Source of the DNA: Streptomyces acidicola
GTDB lineage: Bacteria > Actinomycetota > Actinomycetes > Streptomycetales > Streptomycetaceae
Length of the DNA stretch: 61,805 nucleotides
Direction: 5' to 3'
NCBI RefSeq assembly: GCF_009377235.1
Contig: NZ_VMNX01000021.1
Coordinates: 1-61,805, forward strand
Part shown: positions 8,707 through 18,903 of the stretch, piece after piece
Layout: every line of letters begins with the position of its first letter
How positions within the stretch are numbered: position 1 is the stretch's first letter
Notes under the pieces: model-generated
Databases searched by the model: none
What the model was told of the DNA's origin: nothing
Seen by the model: the letters and a program-made list of their open reading frames with translations, nothing else
Program-made: the position numbers and the translations under genes

Positions 8707-9210
8707 TTACGCCGTCGCCGCGTAGCTCCCCGCAGGGGCCGTCTTCTCCAGGACGATCATCGGGACCCCGTCCTCGCCCTTCGACGTGCCCACCGTCTCG
8801 TATCCCACCCGCCGGTACAGCCGCAGGTTCCCTTCGCTGCGGTGACCCGTGTGGAGGCGGAACCTCGTGGCGCCGCGCTCCTCGGCGAGGGCGGATTCTG
8901 CCGCGCGGAGGAGCCGGGCGCCTATCCCGTGGCCCTGGAGGCGCGGATGGACGCAGAGCTTGCCGATGGACGCGGCGCCGTCCTCGTCGATGCTGCCGTG
9001 GACGGAGCCGACCACCTCGTCACCCAGTCGGGCCACGAACACGCAGTCCGCGGCGACCGCTTCACGGACCGATTCGAGAGGCTGGACGAGCGGCTCGATG
9101 CGGTAGTTGCCGTACAGCGCGGCTTCACTCTGAAAGCACAGGTACTGCAGCCTGAAGATCTGCTCGGCATCCTGCTCGGTCGCCACGGAGATGGTCACGC
9201 TCATGCCCAT
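8707..9210 (-). CDS. GNAT family N-acetyltransferase
   Basis: 167 aa from the ATG at 9210, chosen because GGGAGG sits seven bases upstream; a second ATG two codons later is possible. The acetyl-CoA binding signature is clear: IGKLCVHPRLQGHGIGARLL (Q-x-x-G-x-G/A), followed by the alpha-4/beta-5 region FRLHTGHRSEGNLRLYRRVG and the C-terminal VGYETVGT segment. It should acetylate a small amine or peptide; the substrate is unknown. The divergent membrane genes end 11 bases before its stop, and a sigma factor gene follows upstream on the same strand. Confidence 0.88.
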   Translation of the reverse strand: MGMSVTISVATEQDAEQIFRLQYLCFQSEAALYGNYRIEPLVQPLESVREAVAADCVFVARLGDEVVGSVHGSIDEDGAASIGKLCVHPRLQGHGIGARLLRAAESALAEERGATRFRLHTGHRSEGNLRLYRRVGYETVGTSKGEDGVPMIVLEKTAPAGSYAATA

Positions 9211-9254
9211 GTGTGCACGCCTCCCGCTCACCTGTCGCCTGTTGTCCCCCACTC

Positions 9255-9776
9255 CTATCCCCGCGGTTCGCGGGCCGCAACCTCCGCAGCGAGCAAACGA
9301 CGCAGACATCCCAGACATCTGGAACGTTCCGGCCCAAGGCTCCCCTGTGAGATACCCAACTCACCCGCGATCTCACGGTACGTAAGGTCCTGGGGAGACA
9401 GGAGCGCCGCGAGCAGCCGGGGACAACGCCCCGGCAGTCGGCGCACCGCCGCGTGAAGCGCCCGGCGGCGGGCGGCGTTGAGGGCCAGTTGCTCGGGGCC
9501 GTGGTCGCGGTCGTCGGCGGGCTCGTCGCACTCGCCGTACCGCCGTTCCCTGCGGGTCGTACGGCGGGTGCGGCGCACCTCGGAGCGGACGGCCCGGCGC
9601 AGCCACCCCTGCGGGTCCTCGGGTGGCCCCTCCGCGTCGAGGCGCTCCAGGAGGCGGAGCCAGACCGCCTGTTCCAGGTCGCCCGGCTCGGCTCCCCAGG
9701 CGTGCGCCTCGGCCGAGGCCTCGGCGGTGAGCAGCGGGCGCAGGGCGGCAACCAGGTCGTGTGTCACAACCGGCAC
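9255..9776 (-). CDS. Sigma-70 family (ECF-like) sigma factor
   Basis: 173 aa. Residues about 20-50 (AWGAEPGDLEQAVWLRLLERL) resemble region 2 and residues about 105-165 resemble region 4, with the helix-turn-helix LTYREIAGELGISQGSLGPERSRCLGCLRRLL. A linker rich in Arg and acidic residues separates them. No extra C-terminal domain and no adjacent anti-sigma gene are visible. GTG at 9776 starts the frame; the hairpin that terminates glpQ lies directly upstream, so its promoter must be very short or inside that region. Its regulon is unknown. Confidence 0.85.
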   Translation of the reverse strand: MPVVTHDLVAALRPLLTAEASAEAHAWGAEPGDLEQAVWLRLLERLDAEGPPEDPQGWLRRAVRSEVRRTRRTTRRERRYGECDEPADDRDHGPEQLALNAARRRALHAAVRRLPGRCPRLLAALLSPQDLTYREIAGELGISQGSLGPERSRCLGCLRRLLAAEVAAREPRG

Positions 9777-9780
9777 GACG

Positions 9781-9815
9781 ACGGCCGCCCGGGGCAGGGT
9801 TGCCCGAGCGGCCGT
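9781..9815 (-). terminator. Terminator between glpQ and sigma factor gene
   Basis: ACGGCCGCCCGGGGCA pairs with TGCCCGAGCGGCCGT around a 4-base loop with one mismatch and one bulge. It begins 26 bases after the stop of the glycerophosphodiesterase gene and just before the sigma factor start. Confidence 0.75.
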
Positions 9816-9840
9816 CTGTCACCCCAACGGGGCCTGTGGC

Positions 9841-11010
9841 TCAGCCGTTGACGAAATCCTCGCGGGCCAGGAGACCGGTGTCCGGGTTGTCGGTGAAGAC
9901 GCCGTCGATGCCCGTGGCGAAGTACGCCTTGAAGGCTCCGAAGGCGTCGCCGTAGGCGTCCGCGTCCGTTCCCTTGCGGAAGTTCGCCGGGAGGAACGGG
10001 TTCTCGTTGCGCATCGTGTACGGGTGCAGGACCAGGCCCACCTTGTGGGCGTCGGCGACGAGCGTGGTGGGCGTGCCGAGGTTGCCGCTCGCGTCCTTCG
10101 GGATGACCAGGTCGAGCGTCGGGCCGATGCCCTGGGCGTAGCCGGCGATCTCCCGCAGGCCCTGGGGCTTGATCAGGTCGGCGACCGTGCGCGGGTCGCC
10201 CGTCACGACGAAGTCCCAGGGGCGGGTGTTCGCGCCGGAGAGCAGGACGACGAGGGGGTTGTCGATGAGCTTGTTCAGGCGCTGGACGCTGGTCGGCTCG
10301 AAGGACTGCAGGATGACCGGCGCGTTCCGCCTGTCCTTGCCGTACTTGCGCAGCAGTTTGGCGACCCGCTCCTCCAGGCCCAGGCCGAGCTCCCGGAAGT
10401 AGGTGGGGTGCTTGAGCTCGGGGTAGATCCAGACCTGCTTGCCGCGCTTACGGGTCTGCTCGTCCTGCCACTTCAGGACCTCTTCGAAGGTGGGGATCTC
10501 CCAGCGACCGTTGTAGAGGGTGCTGTGCGGGCGGTTGGCCGGGATGCGCTCGATGGCGCGCAGCGTCTTCAGCTCGGCGAGCGTGAAGTCCTCGGTGAAC
10601 CAGCCGGTGGTGGAGACGCCGTCCAGCATCTTCGTGGTCCTGCGGCCGGCGAACTCGGGGCGGCTCGCGACGTCCGTGGTGCCGCCGATCTCCGGCTCGT
10701 GGCGGCAGACGAGGTGACCGTCCTTGGTGGGCACCAGGTCACCGGCCTCGACGATGTCGGCACCCATGTCGAGGGCCAGCTGGTAGGAGCCGAACGTGTG
10801 CTCGGGCCGGTAGCCGCTGGCCCCGCGGTGGCCGATGATCGTCGGCACGGGCAGGCTCTTCAGCCCGCCGCTCGCCGGCCGGGCGTCGGCGGCTCCCGCC
10901 GTGCCGGCCAGCCCGAGAACCGCTCCGCCCGCACCGAGCACCGCGGCCCCGAGCAGCGCCCGCCGCCCCGTCCCCCGGTCCTGCTGCTCGTACGACTCCT
11001 GCGTCCCCAT
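9841..11010 (-). CDS. glpQ: Exported glycerophosphodiester phosphodiesterase
   Basis: 389 aa. The N-terminus has a twin-arginine type signal (GTGRRALLGAAVLGAGGAV), so it is probably exported folded by the Tat route. The catalytic domain starts near residue 57 with the GDPD signature IIGHRGASGYRPEHTFGSY, in which His and Arg act in catalysis, followed by VCRHEPEIGGTTD and ending with DGVFTDNPDTG. It hydrolyses glycerophosphodiesters to glycerol 3-phosphate and an alcohol, supplying phosphate and glycerol. AAGGAG precedes the ATG at 11010 by seven bases. In Streptomyces such genes are often PhoP-controlled, but I cannot demonstrate a PHO box here. plsC is divergent. Confidence 0.92.
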   Translation of the reverse strand: MGTQESYEQQDRGTGRRALLGAAVLGAGGAVLGLAGTAGAADARPASGGLKSLPVPTIIGHRGASGYRPEHTFGSYQLALDMGADIVEAGDLVPTKDGHLVCRHEPEIGGTTDVASRPEFAGRRTTKMLDGVSTTGWFTEDFTLAELKTLRAIERIPANRPHSTLYNGRWEIPTFEEVLKWQDEQTRKRGKQVWIYPELKHPTYFRELGLGLEERVAKLLRKYGKDRRNAPVILQSFEPTSVQRLNKLIDNPLVVLLSGANTRPWDFVVTGDPRTVADLIKPQGLREIAGYAQGIGPTLDLVIPKDASGNLGTPTTLVADAHKVGLVLHPYTMRNENPFLPANFRKGTDADAYGDAFGAFKAYFATGIDGVFTDNPDTGLLAREDFVNG

Positions 11011-11385
11011 AACGGCACTCCTTCACAAGACGCCCTGCACCTGTCAAAGCGGGACGATCGTAGGTGGCGCGAGATGACGTACGGGAGACCCGTGACGGAA
11101 CACCCGGATGACGCTGGATGTCGTCCGGATGCCTTGCGGGACAGATGAGTTGACGCTCCGCCGGCTTGGGCCGGGCGGCCGGGGGTACCCGGCGGAGAAC
11201 GCGGCGCGATCTCCGTCACACGAACGGCCCCGCCGTGGAAACGCTCATCGGGGCGCAACCGCAGGTAAAACTACGTCAACAGTACGTATCCAGTCCGTGA
11301 ACCCGATGTGCGAGACCCCGGGAACCGCGAGTATCGTCCTCACCTGCACAGACTCCTATCGAACCCCTTGACACCGGAGGGCCCG
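11011..11385. other. Divergent intergenic region glpQ / plsC
   Basis: 375 bases between two divergently transcribed genes, so it must hold both promoters. A TTGACA lies near 11046 on the minus strand toward glpQ, but no good -10 follows at 16-18 bases. Frames crossing this region have poor codon bias. No repeat or RNA element is seen. Confidence 0.4.
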
Positions 11386-12060
11386 TTGTCCCGCTTCGCG
11401 CTCATCAAGGCAGTGCTCGGACCGATCATGCGTCTGATGTTCCGCCCACGGGTGGAAGGTGCGGAGCACATCCCGGGGGACGGCCCGGTGATCCTCGCCG
11501 GCAACCACCTCACGTTCATCGACTCTATGATCCTTCCGCTGGTGTGCCACCGGCAGGTGTTCTTCATCGGCAAGGACGAGTACGTCACCGGCAAGGGGTT
11601 CAAGGGCCGGCTGATGGCCTGGTTCTTCACCGGAGTCGGCATGATCCCCGTCGACCGCGACGGCGGCCGGGGCGGTGTCGCGGCGCTGATGACCGGGCGG
11701 CGGGTGCTGGAGGACGGCCGGATGTTCGGCATCTACCCGGAGGGCACGCGCTCGCCCGACGGGCGCCTGTACCGCGGGCGTACGGGCATCGCTCGCCTCA
11801 CGCTGATGACCGGTGCGCCGGTGGTGCCGTTCGCGATGATCGGCACGGACAAGATTCAGCCGGGGGGTGCGGGGTTGCCGCGGCCCCGGCGGGTCACGGT
11901 GCGGTTCGGTGAGGCGATGGAGTTCTCTCGGTACGAGGGGATGGACCGCGACCGGTATGTGCTGCGCGCGGTGACCGACTCCGTGATGGCCGAGGTCATG
12001 CAGTTGTCGGGACAGGAGTACGTGGACATGTACGCGACGAAGGCCAAAGAGGCCGCCTGA
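11386..12060 (+). CDS. plsC: 1-acyl-sn-glycerol-3-phosphate acyltransferase family
   Basis: 224 aa, PlsC fold. The acceptor motif is present as GNHLTFIDSMI (family NHxxxxD) near residue 45, and the second block as GIYPEGTRSPDGRLYRGRTG (family EGTRS) near 125. It should transfer an acyl group to lysophosphatidic acid or a related lysolipid at the inner membrane face. I chose the TTG at 11386 because GGAGG precedes it by six bases and homologous proteins as I remember them start near SRFALIKAVLGP; longer in-frame starts lack a ribosome site. It is divergent from glpQ, so the two may share control of phospholipid metabolism. Confidence 0.88.
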   Translation: MSRFALIKAVLGPIMRLMFRPRVEGAEHIPGDGPVILAGNHLTFIDSMILPLVCHRQVFFIGKDEYVTGKGFKGRLMAWFFTGVGMIPVDRDGGRGGVAALMTGRRVLEDGRMFGIYPEGTRSPDGRLYRGRTGIARLTLMTGAPVVPFAMIGTDKIQPGGAGLPRPRRVTVRFGEAMEFSRYEGMDRDRYVLRAVTDSVMAEVMQLSGQEYVDMYATKAKEAA

Positions 12061-12096
12061 CGCTCCGCTGGACAGGAGACTGCAGGTCGTTCGTCG

Positions 12097-12220
12097 GCTG
12101 CGGGTTCGTTGTAGCTGGTCGCTCCCCCACGTTCTCGGCTTCGCTCGAGCGGGGGAACCCTCATGAACAGGGGGACCCATCGGGGCGGAGCCGCACAATG
12201 TCACAGCCCCGCGCCTCTGA
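12097..12220. repeat. Intergenic repeat family 2, copy 1 (interrupted)
   Basis: The ends match the copies at 15519-15598 and 55780-55870: a left part reading GGCTGCGGGTTCGTTGTAGC and a right part reading GGCGGAGCCGCACAATGTCA. Between them sits a copy of the CTCCCCCAC palindrome family, so one repeat has inserted into or recombined within the other. Confidence 0.75.
12121..12170. repeat. CTCCCCCAC palindrome family, copy A
   Basis: GCTCCCCCACGTTCTCGGCT and the following TCGCTCGAGCGGGGGAACCC form an imperfect palindrome matching seven other copies in the window. It lies inside another repeat between plsC and the MFS gene. Confidence 0.8.
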
Positions 12221-12221
12221 T

Positions 12222-12246
12222 GAAGCGCCCCCTGAAGGGGCGCTTC
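12222..12246. terminator. Bidirectional terminator plsC / MFS
   Basis: GAAGCGCCCC and GGGGCGCTTC form a perfect 10-bp stem with a five-base loop between two convergent genes (plsC on the plus strand, the MFS transporter on the minus strand). Confidence 0.85.
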
Positions 12247-12297
12247 CGTCGGTGGGCTCTCAGGGGCGCGCCCTCTGCCAGAGGCACACCCCCTCCC

Positions 12298-13830
12298 TCA
12301 GGGGTGCTCGGCCCCGTCCTCCAACCGTTGCCCGCGCAGCAGGAACCAGGACGCCACCGACGCTGCCAGCAGTACCGCCGCGCCGCTGCCCGCCGCGAGG
12401 GCGAGACCGTCGACGAAGGCCTCGCGGGCCGCCGCCATGAGCGCGTGCGCGCTGTCCGCGGGCAGGGCCGACGCCACCTCGACGGCACCGCCGAGGGACT
12501 CGTGCGCCGCGGCCGGGGTGCCTGGCGGGGCCGGGAAGCCCCGGTACACACCGGTGACGATCGAGCCGAGCAGGGCGATGCCCAGGGCCGCGCCCAACTC
12601 GTACGCGGTCTCCGACACCGCGGACGCGGCGCCCGACTGTTCCCTGGGCACGCTGGAGAGGATCACGTCGGCGGTCACGGTGAACGAGAAGCCCGCCCCG
12701 AGACCGACCACCAGCAGCGCGGTACCGATCAGCGGGTAGCCGGTGGACCGGTCGAGGAGGGTGAGTGCGGCGAGCGCCAGTCCGACCGCCGCGAGTCCGC
12801 CCGTGACCACGGACCGTACGGAGAACCTCCGGGCGCACGAGCCCGCGACCAGTCCGGCCACCACCGCGCCGACGGCGGCGGGCAGTTCGGCGAGCCCCGC
12901 CTCGAACGGGCGCATGCCCTGGACGAGTTGCAGATACTGCGACAGGAAGAACACCAGCCCCGACAGGCCGAGGACGCTCAGCAGATCGGCGAGCACGGCT
13001 CCGGAGAACCCGCGGTTGGCGAACAGCCGCATGTCCAGCAGCGGTGTGGGCAGCGTGAGTTGACGCCGGACGAACCGGTAGAGGGCGCCCGCGCCGAGCG
13101 CGGCGGCACCCAGCGCGCCCGGTGACGGGCCGTGGGCCGCAAGCTCCTTCACCGCGTAGACGACGCCGATCATGCCGACGAGCGACAGCGCGACGCTGGT
13201 CAGGTCCCAGGGACCGGGAGCCGGATCGCGCGACTCGGGCAGCAGCCTGGCGCCGACGACGACGAGAACGGCCATCACCGGCAGGTTGATCAGAAAGACC
13301 GAGCCCCACCAGAAGTGTTCGAGCAGGAAGCCTCCGACGACCGGGCCGACCGCCGCGCCGGCGGAGGCGGTGGCGCCCCAGACGCCGACGGCGAGGCTGC
13401 GTTCGCGCGGGTCGTGGAAGAGGTTCCGGATCAGGGCGAGCGTGGCGGGCATCAGGGTCGCGCCCGCGACACCGAGCAGCGCCCGCGCCAGGATCATCAA
13501 CTCCGGTGTCGTCGCGTAGGCGTTGAGCACGGATACCGCGCCGAAGGCCGTGGCGCCGATCAGCAGCAGCCTCTTGCGGCCGATGCGGTCGCCGAGGCTG
13601 CCCATGGAGACGAGCAGGCCCGCGATCACGAACGAGTAGACGTCGCCGATCCACAGCAGCTGGGTGCCCGAGGGCTTCAGGTCCTCGCTGATGTACGGCG
13701 TGGCGAGACCGAGGACGGTCGCGTCGACGGCCACGAGCAGCACGGCGAGCACGAGGACGCCGAGCGCGAGCCAGCGGCCCGGGCGCTTCACCACCTCGGT
13801 CGTGGCCGCGGCCCGCAGGGCGCTGGTCAT
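12298..13830 (-). CDS. MFS drug-export transporter (DHA2, 14-helix)
   Basis: 510 aa with about 14 hydrophobic helices, as in the EmrB/QacA group that exports drugs or metabolites with the proton gradient. Landmarks are LLVAVDATVLGLATPYIS in helix 1, GSLGDRIGRKRLLLIG in loop 2-3 (motif A), and GPVVGGFLLEHFWWGSVFLINLP around helix 5 (motif C, GxxxGPxxGG-like). The ATG at 13830 has GAGAGGAACC just upstream and overlaps the stop of the TetR gene as ATGA, so the two are translationally coupled and the TetR protein is the likely repressor of this pump. The substrate is unknown. The frame extends far upstream in the TetR gene but that is a shadow. Confidence 0.9.
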   Translation of the reverse strand: MTSALRAAATTEVVKRPGRWLALGVLVLAVLLVAVDATVLGLATPYISEDLKPSGTQLLWIGDVYSFVIAGLLVSMGSLGDRIGRKRLLLIGATAFGAVSVLNAYATTPELMILARALLGVAGATLMPATLALIRNLFHDPRERSLAVGVWGATASAGAAVGPVVGGFLLEHFWWGSVFLINLPVMAVLVVVGARLLPESRDPAPGPWDLTSVALSLVGMIGVVYAVKELAAHGPSPGALGAAALGAGALYRFVRRQLTLPTPLLDMRLFANRGFSGAVLADLLSVLGLSGLVFFLSQYLQLVQGMRPFEAGLAELPAAVGAVVAGLVAGSCARRFSVRSVVTGGLAAVGLALAALTLLDRSTGYPLIGTALLVVGLGAGFSFTVTADVILSSVPREQSGAASAVSETAYELGAALGIALLGSIVTGVYRGFPAPPGTPAAAHESLGGAVEVASALPADSAHALMAAAREAFVDGLALAAGSGAAVLLAASVASWFLLRGQRLEDGAEHP

Positions 13831-14378
13831 GGTTCCTCTCTCCGTAGTGCGCCGCCGAGCAGCAGCTCGACGATCATGAACTGGAAGTCCTTGCCGGCCA
13901 CCCGGCCGTCGAGTACGGCCCAGGCGGCGGAGGCGATGAGCCCGTACAGGGCCTCTGTGAGCCAGGCGGGGGTGAGGTCGATACGGAACTCGCCGCTCTC
14001 CTGGCCGCGCCGGAACAGCGCGGCGATCCGGGCGTCGAGCCGGGCCCAGCCCTCGTTCTGGCTCTCGCCCTCGAACAGCTGGTACTCGCCGTAGAGGAAG
14101 GCGAGCAGCCCGGCGGCGGGTTCGAGCTCCCGGACGAGGCGCCGTACGGCGTCGCACGCCGGTCCCTCGTCGAGGCGGGCCGCGTCCAGGGCGGACTCGC
14201 ACTCCTCGATGCCGAGCGACTCGAGCGCCCGGACGAGGGCGTCGCGCCCGGCGAAGTGGCGGTGCAGCGTGGCCCGGCTGATCCCGGCCGCCTTGGCGAC
14301 CTCGTCCATGGTGGCGGTGGATTTCCGGGTCAGCAGGGCGGCGGCGCTGCGCAGCACGTGGTCACGATCGAGGGCCAT
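13827..14378 (-). CDS. TetR family repressor of the adjacent MFS pump
   Basis: 183 aa from the ATG at 14378. The N-terminal helix-turn-helix is clear (MDEVAKAAGISRATLHRHFAG near residues 24-44) and the rest is the helical ligand-binding domain. I chose this start because TATGGT sits exactly where a -10 box would make the A of ATG the first transcribed base, so the gene is probably leaderless; a frame extension to 14405 would run through the operator. A perfect 9+9 inverted repeat lies about 20 bases upstream. The stop overlaps the MFS start, so one transcript makes both proteins. Confidence 0.88.
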   Translation of the reverse strand: MALDRDHVLRSAAALLTRKSTATMDEVAKAAGISRATLHRHFAGRDALVRALESLGIEECESALDAARLDEGPACDAVRRLVRELEPAAGLLAFLYGEYQLFEGESQNEGWARLDARIAALFRRGQESGEFRIDLTPAWLTEALYGLIASAAWAVLDGRVAGKDFQFMIVELLLGGALRREEP

Positions 14379-14384
14379 GAGACA

Positions 14385-14409
14385 ACCATAACGCACATGA
14401 GACATTGAT
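14385..14409 (-). promoter_or_regulatory. Predicted leaderless promoter of TetR-MFS pair
   Basis: On the minus strand GAGACA and TATGGT are spaced by 18 bases, with the -10 hexamer six bases before the ATG at 14378. The operator palindrome overlaps the -35 region. Confidence 0.5.
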
Positions 14410-14416
14410 GTCTCAT
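14397..14416. promoter_or_regulatory. TetR operator, perfect inverted repeat
   Basis: ATGAGACATTGATGTCTCAT: two perfect 9-base arms with a 2-base spacer. Extra half-sites (ATGAGAC near 14377 and GTCTCATGA near 14431) flank it. Size and position fit self-repression by the TetR protein downstream. Confidence 0.75.
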
Positions 14417-14457
14417 TGCGGGCATGGGCGTCTCATGACCCTTCGGGCGGGTCGACC

Positions 14458-15429
14458 TCAGTGCCAGGGCAGCCGGCCGCGCCGCTCCCAGTACACGGCC
14501 GGTTCCTCAGTGAGTGCGGCGAGGCGGGCCAGCTGGTCGTCGTCGAGGTCGACGACGGCGGCGTGCAGGTTGGAGGCGAGCTGGACGGCGGTCGCCGCGC
14601 CGGACAGCACGACACCCGCCCACGGCTGGCGCAGCACGAGGGCGAGGGCGACCGCGTCGGCACCCAGTCCGGCCTGTTCGGCGACGGCCCTGACCGCGTC
14701 GGGGGCGTGCGGTCCGGCCAGGCGCCCGTTGGCCATGCCCTCCTTGACGATCACGGTGAGGCCGGCCTCGTGCGCCTCGGCGAGCGCCGGGGCGGCCGAG
14801 GTCTCCAGGGCGTTGTACGTGGACTGCACGGTACGGAAGAGGGGCTCGCCGTCGACGGTCACGGCGAGCGCGGCGCGGATCGCCTCGGCCTGGGCGGGTC
14901 CGCTGGTGGAGAAGCCGACCGTGGTGCCCTGCGCCGCGGCCTCGGCCAGCCTGGCGTGGAGCTCCTTGTCGGTGAGGGCCGGGCTGTCCGGGGTCACCGA
15001 GTGGATCTGGTACAGGTCGAGCCTGTCACCGAGGAGTGCCTCGCTCTCGGCGCGCTGCCGCTCGTACGTCTGGACGCTGTGGTCCTTGACCTCGTGCTTC
15101 TCCGCGTCGGTGCGCCAGTCCGCGGTGTAGGTGTAGCCCCATTTGCTGCCGATCACGACGTCGTCGACGTCGGGGCGGGCCGTCAGCCAGTCGGCGAGGA
15201 ACTCCTCCGCGCGGCCGTAGGAGCGTGCCACGTCGAAGTAGCGGACGCCCTGGGCGTAGGCGGCGTCGAGGAGTTCGTGGCTGCGGGCGCGCAGCGCGTC
15301 GACGGTGCGTTCGGCCGGGAGGTCCTCCTCCCGGCCGAGGTTGATGTAGCCGGGGCGGCCGACGGCGGCGAGACCTAGTCCGATGTGGCAGGTGGGGGTC
15401 GTTGTTGAGGCCAGTCGGGCGAAGGGCAT
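14458..15429 (-). CDS. Aldo/keto reductase
   Basis: 323 aa, AKR family with the (beta/alpha)8 fold. The catalytic Asp and Tyr lie in GVRYFDVARSYGRAEEF (near residues 65-72) and the Lys in VIGSKWGY. The C-terminal NADPH-binding region contains VVLSGAATAVQLASN. It reduces an aldehyde or ketone, or works in the opposite direction; the substrate cannot be told. The start at 15429 gives MPFARLAS followed by a family-typical GLGLAAVGRPGYINLG. It ends 41 bases before the TetR operator and its 5' end faces the repeat downstream of argH. Confidence 0.88.
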   Translation of the reverse strand: MPFARLASTTTPTCHIGLGLAAVGRPGYINLGREEDLPAERTVDALRARSHELLDAAYAQGVRYFDVARSYGRAEEFLADWLTARPDVDDVVIGSKWGYTYTADWRTDAEKHEVKDHSVQTYERQRAESEALLGDRLDLYQIHSVTPDSPALTDKELHARLAEAAAQGTTVGFSTSGPAQAEAIRAALAVTVDGEPLFRTVQSTYNALETSAAPALAEAHEAGLTVIVKEGMANGRLAGPHAPDAVRAVAEQAGLGADAVALALVLRQPWAGVVLSGAATAVQLASNLHAAVVDLDDDQLARLAALTEEPAVYWERRGRLPWH

Positions 15430-15518
15430 CGCGGGCTCCGTTCGGTCGGCTCCATACGGCTACCGACCAACGTAACCCGCGATGACCTTTCGGCTCCCGC
15501 CTCAGAACCTGGTTCGCA

Positions 15519-15598
15519 CGGGGCTCTGGCGGGTGCGGCTCCGTCGTGGCTTGTCGCGCCCACGCGGCGGAGCCGCACATTGTTACAGCCCCGCGCCC
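15519..15598. repeat. Intergenic repeat family 2, copy 2
   Basis: GTGCGGCTCCG and CGGAGCCGCAC form perfect 11-base arms around GTCGTGGCTTGTCGCGCCCA, followed by ATTGTTACAGCCCCGCGCCC. The copy ends exactly at the argH stop, so the hairpin may serve as the argH terminator. It matches copies at 12097 and 55780. Confidence 0.8.
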
Positions 15599-17357
<1,759 letters not shown>

Positions 17358-18551
17358 TTACGTCAGGTCCCGCTTGGCCGCGATCTTCGACGACAGGCTG
17401 TAGATGTCGATGAAGCCCTTGGCCGCGGACTGGTCGAACGTGTCGCCGGTGTCGTAGGTGGCGAGGTTGAAGTCGTAGAGCGAGGACTCGGAGCGCCGGC
17501 CGGTGACGACGGCTCGGCCGCCGTGGAGGGTCATCCGGATGTCGCCGTCGACCTGCTGGTTGGCCTCGTTGATGAAGCCGTCCAGGGCGCGCTTGAGCGG
17601 GGAGAACCACAGGCCGTCGTAGACGAGTTCGCCCCAGCGCTGCTCGACCTGCCGCTTGTAGCGGGCGAGTTCGCGTTCGACGGTGACGTTCTCCAGTTCC
17701 TGGTGGGCGGTGATCAGGGCGATGGCGCCCGGAGCCTCGTACACCTCACGGGACTTGATGCCGACCAGGCGGTCCTCGACCATGTCGATCCGGCCGATGC
17801 CCTGGGCACCCGCGCGTTCGTTGAGCTGCTGGATGGCCTGGAGGACGGTGACGGGCCTGCCGTCGATCGCGACGGGGACGCCCGCCTTGAAGGAGATGAC
17901 CACTTCGTCGGCCTCGCGGGGCGTGGCGGGGTTCTGCGTGTACTCGTAGATGTCCTCGATCGGGCCGTTCCAGATGTCCTCCAGGAAGCCGGTCTCGACG
18001 GCGCGCCCGAAGACGTTCTGGTCGATGGAGTACGGGGACTTCTTGGTGGTCGCGATCGGGAGCTTCTTCTCCTCGCAGAACGCGATCGCCGTGTCGCGCG
18101 TCATCGCGTAGTCACGGACGGGGGCGATGCACTTGAGGTCGGGGGCGAGGGCGACGATGCCGGACTCGAAACGGACCTGGTCGTTGCCCTTGCCGGTGCA
18201 GCCGTGGGCGACGGTGGCGGCGCCGTGCTTCCTGGCGGCGGCGACGAGGTGCTTGACGATCGTCGGCCGGGAAAGCGCGGAGACCAGCGGGTAGCGGTCC
18301 ATGTAGAGGGCGTTGGCCTTGATCGCCGGGAGGCAGTACTCCTCGGCGAACTCGTCCCGGGCGTCCGCGACCTCGGCCTCGACGGCACCGCAGGCGAGCG
18401 CGCGCTTGCGGATGACGTCCAGGTCCTCGCCGCCCTGGCCGACGTCGACCGCGACGGCGATGACCTCGGCGCCCGTCTCCTCGGCGATCCAGCCGATGGC
18501 GACGGAGGTGTCCAGACCGCCCGAGTAGGCGAGTACGACGCGCTCGGTCAC
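17358..18551 (-). CDS. argG: Argininosuccinate synthase
   Basis: 397 aa, normal length. It joins citrulline and aspartate using ATP to form argininosuccinate. The N-terminal ATP-pyrophosphatase loop [14 protein letters not shown] is intact, with [13 protein letters not shown] and [15 protein letters not shown] further on. ATG at 18551 follows a good AGGAG. Tandem ARG boxes lie about 45-80 bases upstream, consistent with ArgR repression. It is separated from the argCJBDR cluster by about 11 kb in this window. Confidence 0.97.
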   Translation of the reverse strand: MTERVVLAYSGGLDTSVAIGWIAEETGAEVIAVAVDVGQGGEDLDVIRKRALACGAVEAEVADARDEFAEEYCLPAIKANALYMDRYPLVSALSRPTIVKHLVAAARKHGAATVAHGCTGKGNDQVRFESGIVALAPDLKCIAPVRDYAMTRDTAIAFCEEKKLPIATTKKSPYSIDQNVFGRAVETGFLEDIWNGPIEDIYEYTQNPATPREADEVVISFKAGVPVAIDGRPVTVLQAIQQLNERAGAQGIGRIDMVEDRLVGIKSREVYEAPGAIALITAHQELENVTVERELARYKRQVEQRWGELVYDGLWFSPLKRALDGFINEANQQVDGDIRMTLHGGRAVVTGRRSESSLYDFNLATYDTGDTFDQSAAKGFIDIYSLSSKIAAKRDLT

Positions 18552-18592
18552 GGGTTTCTCCTCCTGCTGCAGTCGTCATGCCACATCGCTGA

Positions 18593-18630
18593 TATGCATG
18601 AGTATGCAGAGCTCTGCATGATTCGTCAAT
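18593..18630. promoter_or_regulatory. Tandem ARG boxes upstream of argG
   Basis: TATGCATGAGTATGCAGA at 18593-18610 matches the ARG box pattern T.TG.AT....AT.CA.A at every defined position. A weaker second box, TCTGCATGATTCGTCAAT, follows after two bases. Two boxes separated by 2-3 bases are the known binding arrangement of hexameric ArgR. Confidence 0.85.
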
Positions 18631-18903
18631 CTGGGGTGCGTGACGCGGCTGCGGGCACATCCGGGCCGGGGGCGGGCTTTCGGGCGCCGACCAGGGCATT
18701 CGCGCACATCCGCGGCGTCGGGCGCGGCCGGATTGAAAGAAGTTGAACGGAAACTTCGGAAGCCGTTGAACGATGGAATGCGCTTTCTCGTACCTCTCCC
18801 CGAACGCAGGCGCCGCGTTTGTAAGCAGAGGAACCAGAGGACCGGGCCGTTTCCGCTGACCGACGGACGGCCCCCACCCCCCGACCCCGAGTGAGGCATC
18901 CGC
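18631..18903. other. Upstream region of duplicated-domain gene
   Basis: About 270 bases with no gene. The sequence GTTGAACG occurs twice (near 18742 and 18768), flanking a small hairpin CTTCGGAAG. These might belong to a promoter for the gene at 18904, but I cannot fix -35 and -10 boxes. Confidence 0.35.

Noticed and set aside
11011..11385. PHO box upstream of glpQ
   Set aside because: GTCATCCGGGTGTTCC on the minus strand is only loosely like two PHO half-sites. Not strong enough to report as a site.
12298..14202. TetR-MFS fusion of 634 residues
   Set aside because: The N-terminal part is out of frame with the TetR gene and has no domain; the MFS start is at 13830.
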